Shown: positions 1-9,232, numbered from the stretch's first letter. The stretch is 64,000 bases of DNA from Tenebrionibacter intestinalis (GCF_016632365.1 NZ_JAEPBH010000021.1:1-64000), one strand, 5' to 3'. The notes: generated from the letters alone by a model not told the origin. Program-made: numbers and translations.

Positions 1-68
1 ATTCTTGACCACCTCGCCAGAACTTACCGAAGTATGGTGTTGGTTTATTAGCGCTGATTTATGGGGAT

Positions 69-95
69 CCCTCAGCAGCCTAGCTGGGGGTTTTC
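69..95 (+). terminator. Rho-independent terminator-like hairpin
   Basis: An 8-bp stem (CCCTCAGC / GCTGGGGG, one G-T pair) with a 6-nt loop is followed by TTTTC. It probably ends a + strand transcript entering from left of the window. The only open stretch before it (1-51, + strand) is too short to identify. Confidence 0.6.
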
Positions 96-103
96 TATAT
101 ACA

Positions 104-137
104 AAAAGGGCGCTGCTTACGCCGCGCCCTTTTATCT
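104..137. terminator. Strong bidirectional terminator
   Basis: A perfect 10-bp inverted repeat (AAAAGGGCGC at 104-113, GCGCCCTTTT at 124-133) has a 10-nt loop. Its A-run and T-run flanks allow it to work in both directions. It lies behind the first hairpin and could also stop the minus-strand transcript of the peptide gene at 318-545. Confidence 0.75.
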
Positions 138-317
138 TTTTATGCCACAAAACAAACGGCTCGTGCATGAATCAACATTCAGCGTAAGCGCACCAGAAAA
201 AGTTAAGTGACACACTATCTGTCCTTATATTACCTTTATTTTCGGATTATCTCCGAATGAAATTCGAAAAATCCTAAAACAAATTAAGATAATAACAGAG
301 GAAAGATTACTTTCTTA

Positions 318-545
318 TTACTTACGGCCGAACAGGTTGCCGAAAATAGAAGAAATGGTGCTGATCGCATTTTCTACGATTGCGCCGATGCTCTGGCCCA
401 TCTGCTGACCGATAGAAGAAGAACCGGTTTTGCCGGTAGCAACTTCAACGATTTTACCGATGCTTTCGCCCAGAGCAGCACCGATATCAGTGATATAACC
501 AGCACCAGAAACGGCATTAACTTCTACAGAGTTCAATTCTCTCAT
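318..545 (-). CDS. Bacteriocin/microcin-like peptide precursor, copy 1
   Basis: The 75-aa product starts with MRELNSVEVNAVSGAG, which has the form of the double-glycine leader of class II bacteriocins and colicin V-type microcins (ELxxVxG-A/G), normally cleaved by a peptidase-containing ABC exporter. The predicted mature part of about 59 residues is rich in Gly, Ala, Ile and Ser, has several GxxxG spacings (GAALGESIG, GQQMGQSIG) and ends in a basic FGRK tail. There is no cysteine. The start is preceded by GGGA about 8 nt upstream. It has a paralogue at 1325-1555. No exporter or immunity gene is visible in the window, so function is inferred from leader and composition. Confidence 0.7.
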   Translation of the reverse strand: MRELNSVEVNAVSGAGYITDIGAALGESIGKIVEVATGKTGSSSIGQQMGQSIGAIVENAISTISSIFGNLFGRK

Positions 546-1324
546 TTTTGTAATTCCCTATAAATTTAGTTTAGACGGACAAAGCAGACAATTCCATCGG
601 AATATTGCCTTGCCCTGTATATGTTACACGGCGAAATTTTGCTGTCTATAGTTCAGATAAATAATCAAAAAAATACGAATGGAAACTAAAGCGCAGGAAA
701 AATTCTCTTCCGCTCTTTATTCACCTTTCACCGTATCGTAAAGATAAAAATTTTGCTTAATTCTTAACCTGCCTTTGCGCGCCGAAGATTCAACCTTCTC
801 CAGTCTGCCAGGGTTACCCTCTGGCTAAACATAAAACCAAAATGCCCTGTGCTACAGGCTTATCAGGTTCCAGCGGCCGGCGGCAAATCGTACCGCCTGC
901 TTTACCGGCCGATCGGGGGCAATGTTTCTGGTATGCTGGCACGGCGCCTGGCATTTTAGCGAATACACAGACCAACAAACAGACTGGTGAAAACATTATC
1001 AAAAAGTCAAGTTGAACAGGAACTATGCCGGTATCGCCTGGTAAAAAAGCAAAGCTAACTCACAGTATTAACCGACGACAGCACCTGGCCTTAGTTAATG
1101 ACGGCAGGCTTTACTGACGCAATTGCTGATAAAACCTGCCGCCATAATTTAAAATGGCCTTCAGCTAAAATCAATCAATTAAAGCCGACTCGGCTCTGAA
1201 ACAAGCTACTGACTTTAAATCACGCTGTTGAATTACCTTTCCGTTCAGTTAAATACAGTCTCTCAACGGGTATAACTTAGCGTCTACAGGATAATTATTG
1301 GGCAGTGATTTAAACCTTAGCTCA
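546..1324. other. Gene-poor spacer between the two peptide genes
   Basis: I see no convincing gene in these 780 bases on either strand. The first about 120 bases are the AT-rich promoter region of copy 1. An open frame at 814-1002 (minus) has unnatural composition and no ribosome-binding site. This is where an immunity gene would be expected, but none can be supported. Confidence 0.5.
641..650 (-). promoter_or_regulatory. Conserved promoter motif of peptide copy 1
   Basis: On the minus strand this reads TATAGACAGC, with TATAGA usable as a -10 element, about 96 bp upstream of the start codon. The same ten bases lie about 99 bp upstream of copy 2 (1654-1663) while the flanks differ. That conservation suggests a shared promoter or regulator site. 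Confidence 0.45.
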
Positions 1325-1555
1325 TTATTTTCTTGTGCCAAATATGCTGGCCCAAATAGAGCAAATAGGCGAAAGCGCTTTTTCTATGGTTTCGCCAATA
1401 TGTTGCCCCGCATTCAGTCCAGCAGTCGCATTCCCCGTTTTGCCCGTAGCGGCATCAATAAATTTGCCGATACCTTCGCCCAATACTGCCCCGATATCAG
1501 CAATAAAGCCCGCGCCAGAAACAGCATTTACTTCTACAGAGTTTAGTTCTCTCAT
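1325..1555 (-). CDS. Bacteriocin/microcin-like peptide precursor, copy 2
   Basis: The 76-aa product has the same first 16 residues as the 318-545 gene. Its core has the same plan (FIADIGAVLGEGIGK then ATGKTG, later an SIFG and a basic RK end) but differs at many positions and carries one cysteine (SPICSI). I start at 1555 because AGGA lies 9 nt upstream and the leader then matches copy 1 exactly. An ATG three codons earlier is possible. The leader is more conserved than the core, as expected for peptides sharing one exporter. GxxxG motifs in both would fit a two-peptide bacteriocin, but this is inference. Confidence 0.7.
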   Translation of the reverse strand: MRELNSVEVNAVSGAGFIADIGAVLGEGIGKFIDAATGKTGNATAGLNAGQHIGETIEKALSPICSIWASIFGTRK

Positions 1556-1653
1556 CTGTGACATTCCTTATAACGTTAATTTAAATTTACAGGCAGGGAA
1601 AATATAAAAATCAATATATCCCCCGACTCACTCATAGTACACAGCACAAATAC

Positions 1654-1663
1654 GCTGTCTATA
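1654..1663 (-). promoter_or_regulatory. Conserved promoter motif of peptide copy 2
   Basis: TATAGACAGC on the minus strand, identical to the motif upstream of copy 1 and at nearly the same distance from the start codon. It indicates the duplication included the promoter. Confidence 0.45.
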
Positions 1664-1839
1664 TTTAAATTAAATCGCAAATAAAATACAGACAAATAAC
1701 CATGACGCAATATTAATTATAAAGCGCTTATACACGCCTTTCGGAGTCATCCCGATAATAAAAAGTTCTCATTAATGCCGCAGTATTGTCTATGATATTC
1801 CCTACACTTAAACAATATCCTTTGCCTTACCGGCCAGCT

Positions 1840-3951
1840 ATGAAAAAAACCACTTCATCGCCCTGCGCGCGGTTTACCCTACTTATTTCCCCTCTGCTTC
1901 TGCCGTTTATCGCTGGCGCACAGGAAACGCTGGTTGTCAGCGCCGCGCCGCAGGCCGCCCTACCAGTGCTTGATATGCCAGCGGCAGTAAACGTTGTCTA
2001 CGGCGACGACATGCGCCGCGCCACACCACGCGTCAATCTTTCCGAAAGCCTGCACGGGATACCGGGCCTTCAGGTGCAAAACCGCCAGAATTACGCTCAG
2101 GATTTACAGCTATCAATACGTGGTTTTGGCGCGCGCTCAACTTACGGCGTGCGCGGCATTCGCCTGTACGTTGACGGCATCCCGGCTACCATGCCTGACG
2201 GCCAGGGGCAGACCTCAAATATTGATATCAACAGCGCGGACGCCATAAGCGTGCTGCGAGGTCCGTTCTCTGCGCTATACGGCAATGCTTCCGGCGGCAT
2301 TATTGATGTGAAAACACAGGCCGGTCGCCAACCCAACTCGCTGGAGGCCGGCACGTGGTATGGCAGCTTTGGCTCCTGGCGCAACGAAGCGAAAGCCAGC
2401 GGCGCTACTGGAGACGGCACGCAGGCAGGCGATATGAACTACACCCTTTCTGCCAGCCGCTTTACCACGCACGGATTTCGCGAGCGCAGCAGCGCCAGAA
2501 AAAATCTCGGTAATGCAAGGCTGGGCATAAAGCTGGATAACGCCGCTAAGCTGACGCTGATTCTCAATAGCGTCGATATCGCCGCCGCCGATCCAGGCGG
2601 TCTTGGTTATCAGGAATGGCGCGCAGCCTCCCGACAGGCGCCGCGCGCTGCAAAGTACAATACCCGCAAAACTATCGGGCAGAGGCAGATGGGTCTGCGT
2701 TATGACCGCCAGATAAGCAAACGCGATGATTTCAGTTTATCGACATGGGTCGGCCAGCGCGCAACCACGCAGTATCAATCTATTCCCCAGGCGCCTCAGC
2801 GCAATCCCGGACATGCCGGCGGCGTTATCTCGCTGGCGCGCCGTTACCAGGGCATTGATGCGCGCTGGACGCACCGCGGGGAACTCGGCGTGCCGGTCAG
2901 CGTGACGGGCGGGCTGGATGTCGAAACGTTGAATGAAAAACGTGAAGGCTACGAGAATTATATCAGCAACGATACGGTCCCGACGTTTGGCAAGAAAGGG
3001 AAGCTGCGCCGCAATGAACGAAATCTGATATGGAACCTCGACCCGTATCTGCAAACGTCCTGGCAGCTCGCCAGAACGTTGACATTTGATGCCGGGGCGC
3101 GCTACAGCGCTATTCGGTTTGATTCTAACGATCACTATATTACGCCCGGCAACGGCGATGACAGCGGCGCGGTTCATTATCGCGCATGGCTGCCAGCCGG
3201 CGCACTGAAGTATGCCGCAACTGATGCCTGGAACCTCTACGTAACCGGCGGGCGTGGTTTTGAAACCCCGACCTTTAACGAGCTCTCTTATCGTGACGAC
3301 GGTACAAGCGGTCTGAATACCGCCCTGAAGCCGTCTGACAGCACTACCTGGGAGATCGGCAGTAAATCCCGCATCGGCAACGGGCTGTTCACTGCCGCCC
3401 TGTTCCAGACCGACACGGATAATGACATTGTGGTCAGCAGAAACATCGGCGGGCGTAGCACCTATAAAAACGCTGGAGTAACCCGTCGCCGCGGCGTGGA
3501 GCTGGGTCTTGAACAGCGCTTTGCCGATAACGGTCAGGTAACGCTTGCCTGGACCAGGCTTGATGCCATCTGGCGCAGCAATGTCTGCCAACGCGGCGAC
3601 TGCAACGGCAAGCGTATCCCTGGCATCGCCCGCAGCATGGGATTTGTCTCGCTAGCCTGGGTGCCTGAAGCAGGCTGGTACGCCGGCGCCAGCCTACGCT
3701 ATACCGGCAGCGTCGAGGCCAACGACGCCAACACCGCCCGCGCGCCTTCCTACACTACCGCTGGGCTAAATACCGGTTATAAATGGCTGCACAAGGCCTG
3801 GACGTTCGATCTCTTTAGCCACATCGATAATCTGTTCGATAAAATCTACGCCGGTTCAGTCATTGTCAATGAAGGCAACGGCCGTTATTACGAACCAGCG
3901 CCGGGGCGTCACTACGGTATTGGCGCAACGGTTAGCTATCAGTTCGAATAA
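1840..3951 (+). CDS. pqqU: TonB-dependent outer-membrane receptor PqqU (YncD)
   Basis: The product of about 703 aa is close to the roughly 700 aa of E. coli YncD/PqqU, the receptor reported for pyrroloquinoline quinone uptake. Starting at 1840 gives a clean signal peptide (MKKTTSS, then a hydrophobic stretch ending near AGA). An ATG at 1792 is an alternative but adds a non-signal-like N-terminus. The plug domain carries LSESLHGIPGLQVQNR, IRGFGARSTYG and VLRGPFSALYGNASGG. The barrel ends in an aromatic-final strand (SYQFE). Energy comes from TonB-ExbBD. It sits alone, without pqq or glucose dehydrogenase genes beside it. Confidence 0.92.
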   Translation: MKKTTSSPCARFTLLISPLLLPFIAGAQETLVVSAAPQAALPVLDMPAAVNVVYGDDMRRATPRVNLSESLHGIPGLQVQNRQNYAQDLQLSIRGFGARSTYGVRGIRLYVDGIPATMPDGQGQTSNIDINSADAISVLRGPFSALYGNASGGIIDVKTQAGRQPNSLEAGTWYGSFGSWRNEAKASGATGDGTQAGDMNYTLSASRFTTHGFRERSSARKNLGNARLGIKLDNAAKLTLILNSVDIAAADPGGLGYQEWRAASRQAPRAAKYNTRKTIGQRQMGLRYDRQISKRDDFSLSTWVGQRATTQYQSIPQAPQRNPGHAGGVISLARRYQGIDARWTHRGELGVPVSVTGGLDVETLNEKREGYENYISNDTVPTFGKKGKLRRNERNLIWNLDPYLQTSWQLARTLTFDAGARYSAIRFDSNDHYITPGNGDDSGAVHYRAWLPAGALKYAATDAWNLYVTGGRGFETPTFNELSYRDDGTSGLNTALKPSDSTTWEIGSKSRIGNGLFTAALFQTDTDNDIVVSRNIGGRSTYKNAGVTRRRGVELGLEQRFADNGQVTLAWTRLDAIWRSNVCQRGDCNGKRIPGIARSMGFVSLAWVPEAGWYAGASLRYTGSVEANDANTARAPSYTTAGLNTGYKWLHKAWTFDLFSHIDNLFDKIYAGSVIVNEGNGRYYEPAPGRHYGIGATVSYQFE

Positions 3952-3987
3952 ACATGACGTCACTCTCCCCTCCGTCGCGCTTTATCT

Positions 3988-4001
3988 AAAAGCGCGCTTT
4001 T
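3988..4001. terminator. Palindrome after pqqU, possible terminator
   Basis: AAAAGCGCGCTTTT is a perfect 14-bp palindrome 37 bp after the pqqU stop, with T-run and A-run flanks. The loop would be small, so terminator activity is uncertain. Confidence 0.35.
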
Positions 4002-4154
4002 ATAGGCGCTATACAAATATGTTTATTTCTACGGTCACGCTGTAGCGGTTCACAAAAAACGCGAACGCGATTCAAAAAAGATGCGACAGGCTGATTTTTC
4101 GCATTTTAACTGAACGACACAGGCTTCGGGCTGGGTTGAATGTGAAACAACTTC

Positions 4155-4581
4155 GTGTTTTGTCCCTTTCTGGCTCGTCTGGTAATAAATCTGACGTATC
4201 TCCAACTACTTACGCTTACGCATCGTCGTATGCTCACGATTATCCCTTCGTTACCGCTCACGCTCGCCAGAGCGATACACGGTATTTATTACTGTTTACT
4301 GATACCACTCGCCGTCCGGCTCATAAATCTTCCCTGTGATACACCGGCACGCCCGAAGCGTGCATGCGTGAAGGGTGTACCCACTGAACGGAAGGATGTA
4401 GCTGCTTTATCCCCTTCAGCGCGTAACCGCTCTCCCTCGACTCAAAATGGCGGGAACGCGCAGCCACATCCTGTTGAACCCCATACCCTTCCGGTTACCT
4501 GCTCAACACCCCGACGCCCGTCATTCGGGTTGATGAGCGGTTGGCGGGGTTTACTACACCTGATGAATCGGCGTTGCTGCT
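4155..4581 (+). other. Prophage-edge segment with a doubtful open frame
   Basis: Between pqqU and the tail fibre assembly gene a + strand frame is open from 4155 and runs into the antisense of that gene. Its middle part (around NLPCDTPARPKRA and STQNGGNAQPHPVE) looks like the small accessory ORFs found at edges of enterobacterial prophages and satellites, but I cannot assign a family. No good ribosome-binding site is seen. Treat it as prophage-derived DNA rather than a firm gene. Confidence 0.3.
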
Positions 4582-5106
4582 TTATTCAGGCATTTCGGGC
4601 CAGTCAATATTTGGGGCGGCGCTTGTGTCAATGCGGTTCAATAGTACCCGGCATTTTTTCCATGCAACCAGTAACGCTATTTCTTCGTCTGTGGCAATAC
4701 CGAGTTCAACAGCATCCTGTAGTGGCGCGATAGCCGCAGCAGCAGCCGTCAACAACTGTGATTTTTTGGTCTCTGCCCGGGCGATATAATTGATATTCTG
4801 TGTCAAATGTCCATCGATATAAAACCAGTCCTCTCCCAGTGCTATACGCATATTTTCGTCTGTTGCAGGAACCTCAGCCACAAGCAAATCAACAGGCATC
4901 AATGCATCTACATCTCTCGTAAACGTCGCGATACGCCCATCATCGTCATACCCTATTTTGAGCGTATCAGCCGCAAACGCACGACGACAATCGTACCAGT
5001 CCAGACCATCGGCATTTTTTAGAAACATGACGCCATATTGCTCAACCAGTGCGAGCCGGTCAGCATCTTCTGGCACGTAAACAGAAAATTTACTGAATTG
5101 TTGCAT
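4582..5106 (-). CDS. Phage tail fibre assembly protein
   Basis: The 174-aa product belongs to the Tfa/caudovirales tail fibre assembly family: an N-terminal segment on reading FYxxxx-type fibre context ([19 protein letters not shown]), then the typical conserved C-terminal half with [40 protein letters not shown] and [10 protein letters not shown] start at 5106 because AGGAGA stands 8 nt upstream. An upstream in-frame start lies inside the fibre gene. These proteins act as chaperones for trimerisation of the adjacent fibre. It lies 17 bp after the fibre stop codon, in the usual order. Confidence 0.9.
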   Translation of the reverse strand: MQQFSKFSVYVPEDADRLALVEQYGVMFLKNADGLDWYDCRRAFAADTLKIGYDDDGRIATFTRDVDALMPVDLLVAEVPATDENMRIALGEDWFYIDGHLTQNINYIARAETKKSQLLTAAAAAIAPLQDAVELGIATDEEIALLVAWKKCRVLLNRIDTSAAPNIDWPEMPE

Positions 5107-5123
5107 TATTCGTTTCTCCTGGA

Positions 5124-6356
5124 TCAGGACAGCGTGTACCACGTGCCGTTAATTTTTTTTCGCGTATAACGAATGATGAACCATCCCACATTCGACATGC
5201 CGCCAACGAAACGAATATTCGCGAGATAGGCGCCATCAGTGGCGTGCGTATTCGTGTACGGTTGTCCGTCGTAAAACTGTTTTTCCACGGGGGCGGTGTG
5301 ATCGATGTCCTGGATATAACGAGCGTCAGCCTGCGTCCTGGTGTAATAGCGGGCGTCAAAATTGGCGTAATCACCAGGTGTGATGGTTTTTTTTGCCGTG
5401 ATGGTTGTTCCGACAGCCAGGGTGGTGCTAACGTTACAGCCAGCCTCGGTTGTAATATTTGTCGCGCCCCGTCCCCTGAAATAATGATGATAAATGGGGG
5501 CAGTGTCCGTACCACTATTGTAAGCGATATGGGTTTGCCCGTCCCCTGAGCTATTGCTGTCGGTAATTGTTTTTACCGTGAACTGTGCCGATGATTTTTT
5601 AGGCGTCGTCCCCACATACAACGCCCCTGTCAGTGAACCGCCAATTATTGGCAATGCGCCCACATTAGCAGCCGTTGGCGGGCGACCCGTATGAAAAACC
5701 TCATACCAAGGGTTCCATTGTTTTGTGTCCCCATTGCGCGCCCTGAACTTCAGTGTTTTTCCTGTGGTGTAGCCCGCAGCAATCTGAATACTGTAATTAC
5801 CTGATAACCCAGAAAAATCCACTACCGAACCCGCCAACCCAGGGGAATTAGCAGCACCAGAATAAACAAATGTCACTGAATTTGAGGGGGCAGTATTGAA
5901 ATCAGTACGGCCTGCAATATCAGGCCCATAACTCAAACCTCGTACCGAAATTGCCGAACCGACTTTTAGCAACCGCCCCGATGTATCATCATCTTTTGAT
6001 GTCTGCACATCTGCTAGCGCAGCAGTTCCCAATCCAAGATTAATGCGAGCAATAGCCTGGGAATTGACACCCAGCGCTTTAATCTCAGATAACAGGTTGT
6101 CACGCAATAATGCGTTTTTATTGACAATAGCCTTAATCGCTACGGCTAACTGATTAAACTGCGTTTTAACCGGCGTAATTCCGCTTTCCGTTAAAACATT
6201 TAATAGCTCGGCCTGTACGATATTAAACCAGTCCTGCCCAGGCCAGCTCGGAGACTGATTTCCGGCCCCCTCAGTAAACCAGCGCGTGGTGTTGTCCTGC
6301 ATGGCGCCGACTGCGGGCATTGACGAAACGCCGCTGTTATTGTCCAGGTGAAACAT
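5124..6356 (-). CDS. Phage tail fibre protein
   Basis: The 410-aa product begins [14 protein letters not shown], as in Mu-like and P2-like side tail fibres. The N-terminal part ([23 protein letters not shown], followed by IVQAEL) is the baseplate attachment region. The middle has the short [16 protein letters not shown]-type repeats common in fibres, and the C-terminal receptor-binding end has [17 protein letters not shown]. It starts 2 bp after the stop of the upstream tail gene with GAGGA as ribosome-binding site. The reading frame is intact although the rest of the phage is missing. Confidence 0.88.
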   Translation of the reverse strand: MFHLDNNSGVSSMPAVGAMQDNTTRWFTEGAGNQSPSWPGQDWFNIVQAELLNVLTESGITPVKTQFNQLAVAIKAIVNKNALLRDNLLSEIKALGVNSQAIARINLGLGTAALADVQTSKDDDTSGRLLKVGSAISVRGLSYGPDIAGRTDFNTAPSNSVTFVYSGAANSPGLAGSVVDFSGLSGNYSIQIAAGYTTGKTLKFRARNGDTKQWNPWYEVFHTGRPPTAANVGALPIIGGSLTGALYVGTTPKKSSAQFTVKTITDSNSSGDGQTHIAYNSGTDTAPIYHHYFRGRGATNITTEAGCNVSTTLAVGTTITAKKTITPGDYANFDARYYTRTQADARYIQDIDHTAPVEKQFYDGQPYTNTHATDGAYLANIRFVGGMSNVGWFIIRYTRKKINGTWYTLS

Positions 6357-6358
6357 AA

Positions 6359-6943
6359 TTATTCCTCGTCGGGATAAATAAACTTATAAATCTGGTGAGC
6401 CGGTTTATATTTTTCCAGCAGACACTCCAGCGCGCCGGAGTCATATACCCGCAGTGGCGTTAAACAGTTATCCAGCACCGTAGCATTACGGTAACTGACA
6501 CCGTTTTTAACGTTGACATTGGTTGTATACTGGCCTTCGTCAGAATCCGTTAATTCAACGTCATAGCCATACTGCGCGGCCAGATCCTCATAGAACGGAC
6601 GGCACAGGCTACCCACCATCTTTAGCTTGTTATCCGCCGCAAGCTGGCGGGTGTTAATCGTGCCGGTTTCGCTTGTGCAATCCGGTAGCCCCAGAAACCG
6701 CTCCCAGTCCTCCAGCAGCAGCGTTGACGATATCGGAAACCGCTCCGCCAGCATTTGGGTCGCCATGCTGTCAGCGGTTTTCAGCGAGTCAGACAGCGCA
6801 CCGGCCAGCGCGGCCAGTTTGCCTGATGGCGCCTTGTTCCATGCCCGGCCCACCGGCAGCAGTTGCAAAAACGCCGTCTGATACGGCGTCAGGTATTCAG
6901 CCCGATCGCGTTCATCAACCTGCATATCGTTGTCTACAGCCAT
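6359..6943 (-). CDS. YmfQ-family (DUF2313) phage tail protein
   Basis: The 194-aa product matches Mu gp48/e14 YmfQ proteins: N-terminal YLTPYQTAFLQLLPVGRAWNK, central LLEDWERFLGLPD and a C-terminal SGALECLLEKYKPAHQIYKF. In Mu-type phages this baseplate/tail component sits between the baseplate J protein and the fibre, as here. Its start overlaps the stop of the baseplate J fragment by 10 bases, the native coupling. The frame is intact. Confidence 0.9.
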   Translation of the reverse strand: MAVDNDMQVDERDRAEYLTPYQTAFLQLLPVGRAWNKAPSGKLAALAGALSDSLKTADSMATQMLAERFPISSTLLLEDWERFLGLPDCTSETGTINTRQLAADNKLKMVGSLCRPFYEDLAAQYGYDVELTDSDEGQYTTNVNVKNGVSYRNATVLDNCLTPLRVYDSGALECLLEKYKPAHQIYKFIYPDEE

Positions 6944-7071
6944 GTGATTTCGCCCACGGTCAGCAGTTCGGTCGCTTCGGCATACAGCACATCGTCAGCA
7001 GGCGAGCGCAGTTTAAAATCCGTCAGGCCCGAGACTTTAGCGATAGCCCGGCATACAAACAGCCTTAGTGC
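6934..7071 (-). pseudogene. C-terminal fragment of baseplate J-like phage protein
   Basis: About 45 codons remain (ALRLFVCRAIAKVSG, later LRSPADDVLYA and VGEITWL), matching the end of Mu gp47/baseplate J proteins, which continue directly into the YmfQ gene. The rest of the gene is gone. Upstream of about 7071 the frame loses all resemblance, marking a deletion junction. Confidence 0.7.
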
Positions 7072-7190
7072 TTGAGGCGTTATCCGAAGAGGATCGCAAA
7101 GAGATTTTGGCGAAGTATGGCATCTCAGAACAGGGTGGCCCTGTAGCGCCAGAACAGGAACCACATAAAACACGCAAAAAAGCTGGTTAA
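7065..7190 (+). pseudogene. C-terminal end of an unidentified gene, + strand
   Basis: From about 7065 to the stop at 7188-7190 the + strand encodes a normal-looking C-terminal tail (LEALSEEDRKEILAKYGIS, then a Pro/Lys-rich end). It directly abuts the baseplate J fragment on the opposite strand, so both genes were truncated by the same deletion. The composition suggests another phage protein, but I cannot name it. Confidence 0.45.
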
Positions 7191-7754
7191 TAATGAGGAT
7201 AACAGGCTACGCCATGATTACCCCAAAAGGGTTATTGGACGGTATTCAAAATAATTCTTTTTGGTGGGTATTTTTTGACTGGCGTCAGTTCAATTAAACG
7301 ATGTTGTTACCAGCTTTGAAGTATTTTTAAATGGCCTTAAAACACGTATGAGTTTTTTTAAAAAGTCGCGCATAAAGTGAATTAATTCTCCGATTTTTGA
7401 AACCTGCCGTATTTCATGAATACGGCGCGAATTTCGGGCGCCTGAACAACCCCGGCCCCATCCGCCCTACGTCCCGCCAGCTTGCGTAACCTCCAGCGTA
7501 ATCCCGGTATAATGTCGTACCTCTAATGAATCAGTACAAACGCTGTGAATATGTTTCAAAACATTGCAATTCTTGTTACAAATAGTAACAATTAACCCGG
7601 TAACTTCTTCACTACTTTCCCTCACCACGGCCAGATTTTATCTATTCTTTGTTTCGTTAGCGCGATAAATCTTACAACCCTATGAATCAAACGTAGTTTT
7701 AAAATAAAAATAACCAGTTGAATTTGTTATTTTAATAAGCATATGAGGCTAACT
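7191..7754. other. Intergenic region upstream of narU
   Basis: No gene is seen in these 560 bases. The right half is AT-rich and should hold the narU promoter. The only outstanding sequence element is the palindrome at 7573-7591. I see no exact FNR box (TTGAT-N4-ATCAA). Confidence 0.5.
7573..7591. promoter_or_regulatory. Perfect inverted repeat, possible operator for narU
   Basis: TTGTTACaaataGTAACAA has two perfect 7-bp arms around 5 bp and lies 163 bp upstream of the narU start. The symmetry and size fit a dimeric regulator site. It is not an FNR or NarL consensus, and the binding protein is unknown. Confidence 0.4.
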
Positions 7755-9146
7755 ATGTCGTCACAGCAGGGCAATAGAGATAATCGTTATCTGTTAAAAG
7801 ACTGGCGGCCGGATAACCCGGCCTTCTGGGAAAATAAAGCAAAACCCATTGCACGACGAAATTTGTGCATTTCCGTCGCCTGCTTATTACTGGCTTTCTG
7901 CGTCTGGATGTTATTTAGCGCAGTTGCGGTAAATCTGGATAAAGTAGGTTTCGCATTTACTACTGACCAACTGTTTTTGTTGACCGCGCTGCCTGCTCTT
8001 TCCGGTGCGGTACTGCGCGTGCCCTACTCTTTTATGGTGCCTATTTTCGGCGGCCGCCGCTGGACGGTTTTTAGTACGGTTATACTGATTGTGCCCTGCG
8101 TCTGGCTGGGTTTTGCAGTACAGAACCCTGCCACGCCTTACTGGGTCTTTATTATTATTGCGCTGTTGTGCGGTTTTGCCGGAGCTAACTTTGCCTCCAG
8201 CATGGGCAACATTAGTTTTTTCTTCCCAAAAGAGCGGCAGGGTAGCGCCCTGGGCGTTAATGGCGGGCTGGGCAACCTGGGCGTCAGCGTCATGCAACTG
8301 GTGGCGCCGTTTGTTATTGCGCTTCCGCTGTTCGCCTTTCTGGGCGTTAGCAGCGCGCCGCAGGAAAACGGCGGCTCCCTGTGGCTGGCAAATGCCGCCT
8401 GGGTTTGGGCGCCGCTGTTGTTGCTGGCGACTATCGCCGCCTGGTTTGGTATGAACGACATCGCCAGTTCCAGGGCCTCGATTACCGACCAGCTCCCCGT
8501 GCTTAAGCGGGCGCATTTGTGGCTATTAAGCCTCCTTTATCTTGCTACCTTTGGCTCCTTTATCGGCTTCTCCGCCGGTTTCGCCATGCTGGCGAAAACC
8601 CAGTTTCCCGACGTTAACATTCTAAAACTCGCCTTTTTCGGGCCGTTTATCGGCGCCCTGGCGCGTTCGGCGGGCGGCATTATTTCTGATAAATTCGGCG
8701 GCGTGCGCGTTACGCTCATCAACTTCATTTTTATGGCTATCTTCAGCGCTCTGCTATTTCTGACCCTGCCGGGCAGCGCAAGCGGCAGCTTTGCCGCATT
8801 CTACGCCGTCTTTATGGGGCTATTTTTCACCGCAGGCCTTGGCAGCGGCTCCACCTTCCAGATGATTGCAGTTATTTTTCGCCAGCTCACCATCAAGCGC
8901 GTGAAGGCACGCGGCGGCAGTGACGCCGAAGCCCAGCGCGAAGCGGTCACCGATACCGCAGCGGCGCTCGGCTTTATATCCGCCATCGGCGCGATTGGCG
9001 GCTTTTTCATTCCCAAAGCATTCGGCAGCTCACTGGCGATGACAGGCTCACCTGCGGGGGCCATGAAAGTGTTCCTCGTCTTCTACATTGTGTGCGTGCT
9101 GATCACCTGGCTGGTGTATGGCCGCCGTATGCTCAATACAAAATAA
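7755..9146 (+). CDS. narU: Nitrate/nitrite transporter NarU
   Basis: The 463-aa protein of the major facilitator superfamily has 12 expected membrane segments and is nearly identical in plan to E. coli NarU (462 aa): YLLKDWRPDNPAFWE at the N-terminus, LRVPYSFMVPIFGGRRWTVF in the TM2 region, and the nitrate-signature glycines (GFAGANFASSMGNISFFFP). It exchanges nitrate and nitrite across the inner membrane. I start at 7755 (GAGG 8 nt upstream). The longer frame from 7743 is unlikely. It lies 86 bp before narZ, the arrangement of the second nitrate reductase locus of enterics. Confidence 0.94.
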   Translation: MSSQQGNRDNRYLLKDWRPDNPAFWENKAKPIARRNLCISVACLLLAFCVWMLFSAVAVNLDKVGFAFTTDQLFLLTALPALSGAVLRVPYSFMVPIFGGRRWTVFSTVILIVPCVWLGFAVQNPATPYWVFIIIALLCGFAGANFASSMGNISFFFPKERQGSALGVNGGLGNLGVSVMQLVAPFVIALPLFAFLGVSSAPQENGGSLWLANAAWVWAPLLLLATIAAWFGMNDIASSRASITDQLPVLKRAHLWLLSLLYLATFGSFIGFSAGFAMLAKTQFPDVNILKLAFFGPFIGALARSAGGIISDKFGGVRVTLINFIFMAIFSALLFLTLPGSASGSFAAFYAVFMGLFFTAGLGSGSTFQMIAVIFRQLTIKRVKARGGSDAEAQREAVTDTAAALGFISAIGAIGGFFIPKAFGSSLAMTGSPAGAMKVFLVFYIVCVLITWLVYGRRMLNTK

Positions 9147-9232
9147 CCTTAACCTCCGCTGCGAACGAAACCGCGGGAACATGCTTAATAATGTAACCCA
9201 CAGGGAGGGAGCTCCCTGTCAGGAGATATACC

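Noticed and set aside
814-1002. 62-aa minus-strand ORF as an immunity protein for the peptides
   Set aside because: No ribosome-binding site, unnatural composition with several cysteines, and no clear transmembrane pattern.
2737-3591. Long antisense ORF inside pqqU
   Set aside because: A shadow frame of a well-conserved gene in GC-rich sequence. The sense frame carries all family motifs.
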